A stretch of 64,000 nucleotides of DNA from Helicobacter_D ganmani (GTDB lineage Bacteria > Campylobacterota > Campylobacteria > Campylobacterales > Helicobacteraceae), in assembly GCF_965138225.1 (NCBI RefSeq), contig NZ_CBCSAX010000007.1; one strand, 5' to 3'. Positions 36,875 to 45,184 of this stretch are shown here, in pieces. Made by a program: the position numbers and the translations under genes. Every line of letters starts with the position of its first letter. The stretch's first letter is position 1. The notes under the pieces were generated by a model. The model searched no databases and was not told where the DNA came from. It worked only from the letters and a program-made list of their open reading frames with translations.

Positions 36875-39469
36875 CTACTTCAATGCCTCTTTGGCGATTT
36901 CTTTTGCGCGTTGCAAAGCTTGTGGAATCTTAAGTTTATCTTTGCCACCTGCGGTTGCAAAATCCTCGCGTCCGCCCCCATTCCCTCCTAAAATCTGAGC
37001 AATCTCTTTTACCCAAGCTCCAGCCTTTAAATCCACGCCTTTTACACCTGCAGTAATTCCAATTTTATCTTTTTGCTCCTCTGTTGAAAGCAAAAGAATT
37101 GCTACTTTCTCATTTTCGTTTTTGGCATTATCTACAAGCTTTTTTGCCTCACTTGCCTCAATCTCTTTTAACTCCAACACAATAAGTTTTGTTCCATTGA
37201 TAATTTCTGATTTCATTGTCTTTAGGCTGTTTGGGAATTTGTTTGCTTTATTTTTCAATTCACGCACTTGCTCTTTTAGCTTGTCAATCCCTTGCAAAAG
37301 ATTCTGTGCTTTTAAGCTTTCCTTTGCTTTTTCTATGTCATCAAGTGCATTTTTGCCCAATTCATAGGCTGCCTTACCGCATACCGCTTCAATCCTACGC
37401 ACGCCACTACTCACTCCGGATTCCTTAACGATGTAAAAACTTCCAATAAATGCAGTATTTGGCACATGGATTCCACCACACAACTCTATGGAATCGCCAA
37501 AACTAATCACTCTCACTTCGGTTCCATATTTCTCACCAAAAAGTGCCATAGCTCCTTTTGCTTTCGCACTTTGTATATCCATTTGTTCACAGATTTGCGG
37601 ATACGAACTTAGAATCTGTGCATTTACATTCTGCTCAATCTTTTCCAATTCCTCTTTATTTAGGCTTTGCGAATGGCTAAAATCAAAACGCAAACGATTG
37701 GATTCTACAAGGCTACCTGCTTGTGCAATATGTTCTCCCAAAATCTCTCGCAAGGCTTTGTGCAACAAATGCGTCGCGCTATGATGTTTAGCGATTTCTA
37801 AGCGGATAGAATCCACGATTGCAAGCACTCCTTCTTTCAGTCTCAAATCCTGCACCGCCTTGACTTGGCTAATGTTTAAACCAAAATATTTTTTAGTGTC
37901 TAATATCTCTGCAATTTTGTCATTATTATGCATTAGCACACCTTTATCTCCCACAGGACCACCGGATTCTGGATAAAAGGGCGTCCTATCAAGCAAGATA
38001 AAGCCCATTTCGTCTTTTTTGATACTTTCTACGCGTTGCAAATTTGCGTCCAAAAGTGCGAGAATTCGGCTTTGGGCTTCTGTCTTTTCATATCCAACAA
38101 ACTCATTAACTCCAAATTCGCTTAATAATAGTTTAAAATCTCCCTCTTTTACACTATCTCCGCTCCCTTTCCAATTTGCCTTTGCCTGTTCCTTTTGGGC
38201 CTTCATACAGATTTCAAAACTATCCACATCTACGCCAAAGCCATTTTCACGCAACATATCTTGCGTCAAATCAAGCGGAAAGCCATAAGTATCATAGAGT
38301 TTAAATGCCACTTCACCGCTAAAAAGCTGATTTGGCTTTTCGTCTTTTAATTTTTCTAACTCTTTATTAAAAAGATTCATACCATTTTCAATCGTTTCAA
38401 AGAATCTTAACTCCTCTGCCTTGCATTGTTGCATAACAGCTTGTTGTTTTTCCAACAAATAACGATAATGCGCCCCCATATTCTCACACACGCAACCTAC
38501 TACTTGATAAACAAAAGGTTCTCTAAGCCCTAATAAATAGCCGTGTCTAATCGCCCTGCGCAAGATTCTGCGCAAGACATATCCCCTACCCTCTTTGTCA
38601 AAATTCGCACCTTGTGCAAGTAAAAATGCTACACTTCTTGCGTGGTCTGCAATCACGCGAAAACTTGCACCACTTTCATATATATAAGTTTGTCGGGTAA
38701 TCTCTTCTACTTTGGCAATTAAGGGCATAAAAAGCGAGGAATCAAAATTGCTATGTTTGCCCTCTAGCAATGCAACCACACGCTCTAACCCCATACCTGT
38801 ATCAATGCTAGGCTTAGGCAAAGGCTTAAGATTCCCCTCTTTGTCGCGTTCAAATTGCATAAAAACAAGATTCCAAATCTCTAAGAATCTATCGCCATCT
38901 CCGCCGAAATAATCCTCTGGTCCATTGAAAAACTCTGCACCTTGATCTACAAAAATCTCACTACAAGGTCCGCATGGTCCCACATCGCCCATTTGCCAAA
39001 AATTATCTTTATTCCCCATTCTCTTAATGCGCGCAGTATCAATATGCTTGCTCCATAGCTCAAACGCTTCCTCATCACTTTCGTGGATTGTTACATACAA
39101 GACACTTTTATCAAATCCCAAAACTTCTGTAACAAATTCCCACGCATACGCAATGGCTTCCTTTTTGAAATATGCCCCAAAGCTGAAATTTCCAAGCATT
39201 TCAAAAAGCGTGTGGTGCCGCGCGGTGTAACCGACATTTTCTAAATCATTGTGCTTACCACCTGCGCGAATACAAGTCTGCGCACTTGTTGCGATATTGG
39301 GAGATGGAATCGGGATTCTACCAGTAAAAATATCTTTAAACTGCACCATTCCTGCATTGGTAAATAATAATGTAGGGTCATCAGGCACTAAAGGCATAGA
39401 ATCATAAACTTTATGCCCTTTGCCTGCAAAATATTCTAAAAATAAGGCTCTTACATCTTTTTCTTTCAT
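36875..39469 (-). CDS. alaS: Alanyl-tRNA synthetase AlaS
   Basis: AlaS charges tRNA-Ala. The N-terminal class II core starts KDVRALFLEYFAGKGHKVYDS and includes FTNAGMVQFKD, HTLFEMLGNFSFG and GLGLE-like GMGLERVV. The editing domain has the HHSATHLLHKAL zinc motif and C-x-G-x-H in ELCGGIHV. The C-terminal DHHA1 domain ends with GGNGGGREDFATAGGKD. ATG 39469 with a GAGG site gives 864 residues; the open frame continues to 39511. Confidence 0.97.
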   Translation of the reverse strand: MKEKDVRALFLEYFAGKGHKVYDSMPLVPDDPTLLFTNAGMVQFKDIFTGRIPIPSPNIATSAQTCIRAGGKHNDLENVGYTARHHTLFEMLGNFSFGAYFKKEAIAYAWEFVTEVLGFDKSVLYVTIHESDEEAFELWSKHIDTARIKRMGNKDNFWQMGDVGPCGPCSEIFVDQGAEFFNGPEDYFGGDGDRFLEIWNLVFMQFERDKEGNLKPLPKPSIDTGMGLERVVALLEGKHSNFDSSLFMPLIAKVEEITRQTYIYESGASFRVIADHARSVAFLLAQGANFDKEGRGYVLRRILRRAIRHGYLLGLREPFVYQVVGCVCENMGAHYRYLLEKQQAVMQQCKAEELRFFETIENGMNLFNKELEKLKDEKPNQLFSGEVAFKLYDTYGFPLDLTQDMLRENGFGVDVDSFEICMKAQKEQAKANWKGSGDSVKEGDFKLLLSEFGVNEFVGYEKTEAQSRILALLDANLQRVESIKKDEMGFILLDRTPFYPESGGPVGDKGVLMHNNDKIAEILDTKKYFGLNISQVKAVQDLRLKEGVLAIVDSIRLEIAKHHSATHLLHKALREILGEHIAQAGSLVESNRLRFDFSHSQSLNKEELEKIEQNVNAQILSSYPQICEQMDIQSAKAKGAMALFGEKYGTEVRVISFGDSIELCGGIHVPNTAFIGSFYIVKESGVSSGVRRIEAVCGKAAYELGKNALDDIEKAKESLKAQNLLQGIDKLKEQVRELKNKANKFPNSLKTMKSEIINGTKLIVLELKEIEASEAKKLVDNAKNENEKVAILLLSTEEQKDKIGITAGVKGVDLKAGAWVKEIAQILGGNGGGREDFATAGGKDKLKIPQALQRAKEIAKEALK

Positions 39470-39565
39470 TTTTAACCTCAAAATTTTTTGACAAATTCTA
39501 CTTTTTTTCAATTGAAATCTTGCTTTGATAAGTTTTACAAGAAAAGATTAAAAAGGAGTAGTATA

Positions 39566-39594
39566 AACATAGAATCGCAAAAAGATTCTATGTT
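39566..39594 (-). terminator. Hairpin after the flgE gene
   Basis: Perfect 11-bp arms AACATAGAATC and GATTCTATGTT flank a 7-base loop (GCAAAAA on +). It lies 10 bp after the stop of the hook operon's last gene. The following T run is short. Confidence 0.5.
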
Positions 39595-39603
39595 AAATTA
39601 AAC

Positions 39604-41904
39604 TTAGTTGCGTTTAAGTTGAATTGCCTCTTGCATTAGTTGGTCGGCAGTTGTAATAGATTTTGCGCTCATTTGATAACCTCTTTGATAGACAATCAAA
39701 TCGGTTAAAGCAGTTCCTGTATCTGCGTTGCTTGTTTCAAGCATATGGTCTAAAACTTTTCCATATTTCAAGGCTGCCAATCCACCCTCTTCCCAAGCAA
39801 GTAGCGGAGGACCGCTGACAACAGCAGTTTCTCCATTAATCGTGCGTGCATTCATCTGAAAGAGATTTCCACCCACTTTACTCAATCCTTGGTCATTCAC
39901 AAATGCAGCCACCCCGAAGCGTCCGATTGGCTCTAATTTGCCATTTGTGAAATTCACCATAATGATTCCATTTTCATCAATCACAATGTCTTTCATTGTG
40001 CCCGCTGCAGTGCCATCTTGTGTAGTAGATTTTGTATCAGAATCCGCATAAGCAAAGTTGCTTGAAGTTTTGCCATCAGCAGATTGCGTCAAATCCACAC
40101 GCACGTTTCCGCCATTAAAAGGCACTTCAAAGATTTCAGCATTTGCGCTTCCATCGTCATTAAAAGTAATTTCACTAATCGTAGGATTCTCGCTAATCAT
40201 TACTTTTCCAACTCCGTCATAAATACTGCTTCGCACTTCCCAACGCTCTAACACTTCAGGCGTTACATCTCTGTTTGCTTGTTCTACTAAAATGTATTGC
40301 GTTTTTAAAATAAACTTCTCACCAGAATCACTATAAATCTCAGTGTTTGTCTCATAGGTAGGCACTTGGAGTTGCGTGCTGCTAATGCTTGCGACACTTA
40401 GAATACTCCAACCCCTATTATCCTCTGCGGGATTGGTATCCCCCGCACCATTGGTTTTGCGATACAAGATTCCATTGTAACTCACAATAGAATCTTGCGC
40501 GTAAGTTGTCCCTGCGGTATATTCTTGCACTTCTCCTAAGGTTGCATTGGCGACTTCTTCCCAATTTGCTGCGTCCTCCTCTGGAGCAGCAATCGTAACT
40601 TCTCCTGTGATTGGATTAGTCACTTCTGTTACATCGTTTGTTAATTTTCTATAAACTTTACCTTCACTGATGACAAGTTCATCTTGTTTATACTCTTTTG
40701 CTTGCGCTCCTTGATAAGCAGGTACTCCGCTACTATCTACAAGCGTCCAACCATCAGGATTATCCAAAGGATTCCCATTAGCGATTCCGTCTCCATTTTT
40801 TTGGAAAATCATACCATTGTATTTTACAAGTGCTTGATTTTGATATTCTGTGTTATCCACAAAGCCTTGAATTGCGCTACCAAAAGCAGATTCCAAGTTA
40901 TTATTGCTAGACTTTAATCCCAATTTGTCTGCAAGCTTGCCATTAATACTTACCTTTACATCTTGCATTCCCCCATTGCTAAGATACAAAGAGCAGTCGC
41001 TAGGATTCCCCTCACTATCTAGCTTTAAGCCCAAAGTCAAACCGGTTTGTTCTTTGATAAGATTCATTAATTCGCCTATTGTTTTAAAGCCATTTTCTGC
41101 TCCACCATAAGTAAAAGTGTATTTTGTCGTAACTCCTCCTCTCTCAAGACTTATATTAATATCTTTATAATTTTTAGGATCTAGTAACTCTCCTTTAGCG
41201 TTCATTAACGCATTCAAGTCTTGAGTAAGGAATTTATCCATACTAAAATTATCATTCTCATCTTTTAAATTTCCGATTCCTTTAGGATTTTGTGTGCGGT
41301 TTAGGTTGATAGACAATCCCACTTCTGTTGTTAAAGTAGGCTTATAAGTAAGATTTTTGGGAATTTGTAAAGGTTGTAGATTAGAACCAGAAAGTCCTGC
41401 ATAATCTCCCTCTAAGTTATTTGTGCCCGTCATTGTTCCGTCAGCTGCAATTTTACCTAGATTAATCCCATACATATAATAGCCACTAGAATTAACCAAA
41501 TAACCCTCACCATCTAAACTAAAAGAGCCATCACGTGTAAAGTAATTTTGTTGTGTTCCATTATAAACTGGCGCGTTAATATCAAAAGCACCATTTTTGT
41601 TAAGCCCAACGACAAACCAACCTTTGCCACTATAAGCAACATTAAAGTCTCCCTCTGCACTAACATAAGTCCCATCATTCGCATTGATAGCATTAGAGCC
41701 TATGGTAGAACCATAGTTGTAATCATTAGAAATTGGAGAATTTGCATTCACATAACTCATACTTGTTGCAAAAAGACTTTTAAACTCTGGTAAATTTGCG
41801 CGGTAACCCACCGTATTAACATTTGCGATATTATTAGAAGTGGAATCAATCCCAAATTGATGGGTTCTAATTCCACTAATTCCATTATAAAATGCACCGA
41901 CCAT
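39604..41904 (-). CDS. flgE: Flagellar hook protein FlgE (FlgE-like paralogue linked to fliK-flgD)
   Basis: The N-terminus (FYNGISGIRTHQFGIDSTSNNIANVNTVGYR) and C-terminus (LETSNADTGTALTDLIVYQRGYQMSAKSI) are the paired D0 helices of rod/hook proteins, with the FlgE-type FKSLFATSM after the first. The 766-residue length is large. Residues about 353-556 contain three, perhaps four, repeats of a pattern resembling CBM5/12 carbohydrate-binding modules (for example YAQDSIVSYNGILYRKTN ... RGWSIL). Helicobacter and Campylobacter have two FlgE paralogues; which one is the main hook subunit here is unclear. It is last in the sigma-54 operon after fliK and flgD, 28 bp behind flgD. Confidence 0.88.
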   Translation of the reverse strand: MVGAFYNGISGIRTHQFGIDSTSNNIANVNTVGYRANLPEFKSLFATSMSYVNANSPISNDYNYGSTIGSNAINANDGTYVSAEGDFNVAYSGKGWFVVGLNKNGAFDINAPVYNGTQQNYFTRDGSFSLDGEGYLVNSSGYYMYGINLGKIAADGTMTGTNNLEGDYAGLSGSNLQPLQIPKNLTYKPTLTTEVGLSINLNRTQNPKGIGNLKDENDNFSMDKFLTQDLNALMNAKGELLDPKNYKDINISLERGGVTTKYTFTYGGAENGFKTIGELMNLIKEQTGLTLGLKLDSEGNPSDCSLYLSNGGMQDVKVSINGKLADKLGLKSSNNNLESAFGSAIQGFVDNTEYQNQALVKYNGMIFQKNGDGIANGNPLDNPDGWTLVDSSGVPAYQGAQAKEYKQDELVISEGKVYRKLTNDVTEVTNPITGEVTIAAPEEDAANWEEVANATLGEVQEYTAGTTYAQDSIVSYNGILYRKTNGAGDTNPAEDNRGWSILSVASISSTQLQVPTYETNTEIYSDSGEKFILKTQYILVEQANRDVTPEVLERWEVRSSIYDGVGKVMISENPTISEITFNDDGSANAEIFEVPFNGGNVRVDLTQSADGKTSSNFAYADSDTKSTTQDGTAAGTMKDIVIDENGIIMVNFTNGKLEPIGRFGVAAFVNDQGLSKVGGNLFQMNARTINGETAVVSGPPLLAWEEGGLAALKYGKVLDHMLETSNADTGTALTDLIVYQRGYQMSAKSITTADQLMQEAIQLKRN

Positions 41905-41932
41905 TAGAAATCCTTTCCATACATTTTAATGA

Positions 41933-42868
41933 TTAACTTTTAGGTTGAAAAGTATGTGCGTAAGTAATTGGAATTACCATTTCACCAAGTTTCAAATAAG
42001 GCACACCTTTGTCATAGAGCACACTTTGCACCTCACCACGTCCAAGTTCTGTGCTTAAATATTTGTTAGTTGTTGCATCTAAGTTATATTCTGCACTAAT
42101 CGTATAATCCCCAGCTTTTACATAGCTACCACCACTATCTTTTGTATCCCACTCAAAATCAATCCAACCACTTTGCCCGTCATAATTTTTAAGACTGATT
42201 TCTTTAACAATCGTTTTTTCTTCAGATTCTTTTCCATCTGAACCTGTGGTAACCTTTTTTGTAACAATAGTAATCTTTGGATCACCTTTACTTGCATCAA
42301 TAGGCTCATCAAAGTAAAGGCTAAATTTTGTTGTCTCATTCTTCTCAAGCGTGATTGTATTTAAACCTGTCTCTGCAATTTTTCCTATTACGCCAATCGC
42401 ATTATAACCACTCAAAATATTGCTATCTTGAATACTATCAGAGAGCAAGCCTAAAGATTCTAGCATTTTCTTTTGGGATTCTATCATCTTCTCTTGTGCT
42501 TCAATAGTTTTTTCGTTTGTTTCTTGCATAGATTCCATTGCGCTTGTCATTTTTTCCATTGCGGCTTTCATTTTTTCCTGCGCTTCCACTTGTGTGAGTT
42601 GCGCAGTTTGAGTTAGAATCTCTTGTGTCTCCATTGGAGCAGTTGGGTCTTGGTTTTTAAGTTGCTCTAAAAACAATCGCATAAACGCTTCATTAGACAA
42701 TGAATTTCCACCGGTTGTGCTTTCATCTTTGGGAATCTCTTTATCATCTAATGGATTTTTCCATTCGTTTTCCTTTGCACTCTCTGTTCCATTTGAACGA
42801 CTTGTGTTGCTTGTAGTTTGAGGTTGTTGGTAATTTCCATTTAGTCCTGTTGCAGTTGTTGATGACAT
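41933..42868 (-). CDS. flgD: Flagellar hook capping/assembly protein FlgD
   Basis: FlgD caps the growing hook. The N-terminal signature SNEAFMRLFLEQLKNQDPTAPMETQEILTQTAQLTQVEAQ is clear (residues about 58-97). A charged helix with repeated EKM...SAMESM follows, then a tudor/FN3-like C-terminal part (GWIDFEWDTKDSGGSYVKAGDYTISAEY). The 311-residue length is in the epsilonproteobacterial range. It starts 10 bp after fliK. Confidence 0.93.
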   Translation of the reverse strand: MSSTTATGLNGNYQQPQTTSNTSRSNGTESAKENEWKNPLDDKEIPKDESTTGGNSLSNEAFMRLFLEQLKNQDPTAPMETQEILTQTAQLTQVEAQEKMKAAMEKMTSAMESMQETNEKTIEAQEKMIESQKKMLESLGLLSDSIQDSNILSGYNAIGVIGKIAETGLNTITLEKNETTKFSLYFDEPIDASKGDPKITIVTKKVTTGSDGKESEEKTIVKEISLKNYDGQSGWIDFEWDTKDSGGSYVKAGDYTISAEYNLDATTNKYLSTELGRGEVQSVLYDKGVPYLKLGEMVIPITYAHTFQPKS

Positions 42869-42878
42869 TCTTTATCCT

Positions 42879-45053
42879 TTAAGCATAATATGAAAAGTTA
42901 ATCTCCACAAGTGCCACTTTGGCATAAGGGTTATTCACTTCTTTGTAAATATGTAAGCTATTTTCATTCCACTTTTGAGTATTTTGCAAATTTTCATCAG
43001 AATTTTGTGTCAAATTCTGCTCTTTGCGAGGATTCTCCCCTTGATTTTGTCCGCCAAATCCTCCGCTATTTCCTCCATTAGAACCATTGAAATCTCCATT
43101 ATCTAAAAGATTCCCTGCATTATCTTTAAACTCTAAATTGACATCATTTAAGCCCAAATTGCTCAAGCTATTTTTAAATTCTTGCGCATTTTGCATAAAG
43201 AGTTGCAAAGCGGTTTGATTGGAAGTGATTTGCACAGAGACATTTTCTCCGCGTTTAGTAATCGTAAGCTCCACACTTCCCAAATTTTCTGGATTGAGCT
43301 CTAAGGACAACCTAGTAATGGGCGGGCGATAATTCTGCAATGCTTCTCTTAGCTTATCGCTAAAATGCAAGAAAGTATTTTGCACACTCAAACGATTCTC
43401 TACCTGCGCTTGTGTGCTTGCCTGATAAATCTCTTGATTGATTTTTGCTTTTTTCTCTGTATTCTCTTTGCTTACTTCCAACATCGCCTCTTTGGAAGTT
43501 TCTTTTGAACTTTGCGCAGATTTTTCAGTAGTTTTAAGCAGATTTTCTAAGAAAATATCCTGCTGCTTGATGTCTTGTTTTATATTTTCCTCTTTGAACG
43601 CATTTCCAAGAGTATTGAGACTCTGTGTTGTGGTGGTTTTTGAATTTTTTATATTTCTTTTATCCTCTTTCTCTTCTTTCAAAAAAGATTCTTTGACTTC
43701 CTTTTGTTCTTTAAGAGCAAAAGGATTCCGCAAAGATTCTTGTGTCGCTTTGCTTTGTGAAGCTACTTTTGTATTTTGGGATTCTTTAAGCATTTCCTCT
43801 TGATTAGTTTTTTCTTTTACCTTTTCCTCCTGTTTTATCTCATTTTTTACTACAAAATCCTGCTTGCCTACCTCTTGTTTGGGAAGCTCTTTACTAGGTT
43901 CTTGTGCTTTAGCTTGCAAAGATTCTGTGGGTTTATCAGGGGATTCTTTGATATTTTTCGCTTTTACCTTTTCTTTTTCTTGTGCATTTTTAATCTCTGT
44001 TTTTTGTAATTTGTTTTTCGCTTCCAAGTTCTCCGCTTCTTTTGTTTTAAAATCTGTTTTGGATTCTATTTTTTCTTTTGTTGGCGTTAAATTCTCTACA
44101 TTTTGAGAATCCTTAAGATTCTTTTCCTCTTTTTTAAGATTCTGTGTTGAATTTTTAACATTCAAAGATTCTTTGTTTTCTGCCTTAAAATCTGTTTTGG
44201 ATTCTATTTTTTCTTTTGTTGGCGTTAAATTCTCTACATTTTGAGAATCCTTAAGATTCTTTTCCTCTTTTTTAAGATTCTGTGTTGAATTTTTAACATT
44301 CAAAGATTCTTTGTTTTCTGCCTTAAAATCTGTTTTGTTTGGAGAAGCTTTAGAATCTTTTGGCGATTCTTTGTTAAGCAATTCTTTATCTTGCAAGAGA
44401 TTGCTTAAAATATTCAAAGATTCCTTGCTTTCTTTTTGTGTTACTTTTGGATTTGCAGTATTTGTTTTTACATTTTCATTTGTTTTTAAAATTTGCTTAT
44501 CCAAAAGCATTTCTTGCTTAGGCACACCTTTAAATTTTATCTCTTGATTAGTGTTGTCCTTTTGCAAGTTAATTTTTTGGATATTTAACTTTAAATCCTC
44601 CGCAACCTTATTCAAATCTTTTAGAGTTTTTACCTCTTGAGTTTGAGTTTTTGAAAATTCCAACAAATCCCTCGCGCTTTTTAAAGTTGTCTTTGTAGGC
44701 AAAGTATCCTGTGTATTATTTGAGATATTTATTTTTACATTTTTATTCCGTGATTCCGTCTTTTGCGATTCTACAAATTTTTTAGAAAGATTGTATTTTT
44801 CATCTAAACTCTTCAAAATATTGCTTTGTTGGCTACTATTTTTAGAAAATTTATTAAGCTCTTGTGGAATCTCTAGAGAATTTTGAGAAGTTTTTTTGGA
44901 TTTAGTCTCTGATTTTTTAGAATTTTTATCCATACTTAGAAAATTGAAAATTTCGGCAAATCCCCCGCCTTCACTTTCGCTTACATTTTGGGCATTTGAA
45001 GTTTTGATGACACTTTTTTGATTGACTTGTTCAATATCTATTAAAGGAAGCAT
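42879..45053 (-). CDS. fliK: Flagellar hook-length control protein FliK
   Basis: FliK measures the hook and switches export specificity. The C-terminal Flg_hook domain is clear: PITRLSLELNPENLGSVELTITKRGENVSVQITSN, then LFMQNAQEFKNSLSNLGL. The long N-terminal/middle part is Lys/Glu/Asn/Gln-rich ruler-like sequence with a perfect 46-residue tandem duplication. The frame is open to ATG 45110, but a sigma-54 promoter covers that codon and would start transcription near 45088; ATG 45053 (MLPLIDIEQVN), preceded by AAAGG, is the first start inside the transcript. Confidence 0.88.
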   Translation of the reverse strand: MLPLIDIEQVNQKSVIKTSNAQNVSESEGGGFAEIFNFLSMDKNSKKSETKSKKTSQNSLEIPQELNKFSKNSSQQSNILKSLDEKYNLSKKFVESQKTESRNKNVKINISNNTQDTLPTKTTLKSARDLLEFSKTQTQEVKTLKDLNKVAEDLKLNIQKINLQKDNTNQEIKFKGVPKQEMLLDKQILKTNENVKTNTANPKVTQKESKESLNILSNLLQDKELLNKESPKDSKASPNKTDFKAENKESLNVKNSTQNLKKEEKNLKDSQNVENLTPTKEKIESKTDFKAENKESLNVKNSTQNLKKEEKNLKDSQNVENLTPTKEKIESKTDFKTKEAENLEAKNKLQKTEIKNAQEKEKVKAKNIKESPDKPTESLQAKAQEPSKELPKQEVGKQDFVVKNEIKQEEKVKEKTNQEEMLKESQNTKVASQSKATQESLRNPFALKEQKEVKESFLKEEKEDKRNIKNSKTTTTQSLNTLGNAFKEENIKQDIKQQDIFLENLLKTTEKSAQSSKETSKEAMLEVSKENTEKKAKINQEIYQASTQAQVENRLSVQNTFLHFSDKLREALQNYRPPITRLSLELNPENLGSVELTITKRGENVSVQITSNQTALQLFMQNAQEFKNSLSNLGLNDVNLEFKDNAGNLLDNGDFNGSNGGNSGGFGGQNQGENPRKEQNLTQNSDENLQNTQKWNENSLHIYKEVNNPYAKVALVEINFSYYA
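44047..44338 (-). repeat. Perfect 138-bp in-frame tandem duplication inside fliK
   Basis: Bases 44047-44184 and 44185-44322 are identical, and about the first 15 bases of the unit recur from 44323. The period of 138 bp is 46 codons, so the copies keep frame. The protein unit begins KTDFKAENKESLNV and ends TPTKEKIES. Lack of any divergence suggests a recent event. Confidence 0.95.
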
Positions 45054-45097
45054 AGACGCGCCTTTCTCTAAGAATTTAGATTTAATTACTAGAGTAT

Positions 45098-45115
45098 AAG
45101 CAAAAGCCATTCCAA
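45098..45115 (-). promoter_or_regulatory. Sigma-54 (RpoN) promoter of the fliK-flgD-flgE operon
   Basis: The minus strand reads TTGGAATGGCTTTTGCTT: GG (45113-45112), exactly ten bases, then GC (45101-45100). It matches the -24/-12 consensus and the TTGGAA...TTTTGCTT form seen in Campylobacter/Helicobacter middle flagellar genes. The start of transcription is expected about 12 bases on, near 45088. Confidence 0.75.
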
Positions 45116-45184
45116 AGATTTTTGATTATTTTTTTAGATTGTTTTAGTTAGAATCCACACCTAATTTTAATCTTAAGGAAAACA

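Noticed and set aside
43438..44547. Several Phe/Ser-rich plus-strand frames opposite fliK
   Set aside because: They mirror the Lys/Glu-rich FliK repeat region and have no ribosome sites.
45054..45110. N-terminal extension MAFAYTLVIKSKF of FliK
   Set aside because: It is covered by the sigma-54 promoter, so it is not expected in the transcript.
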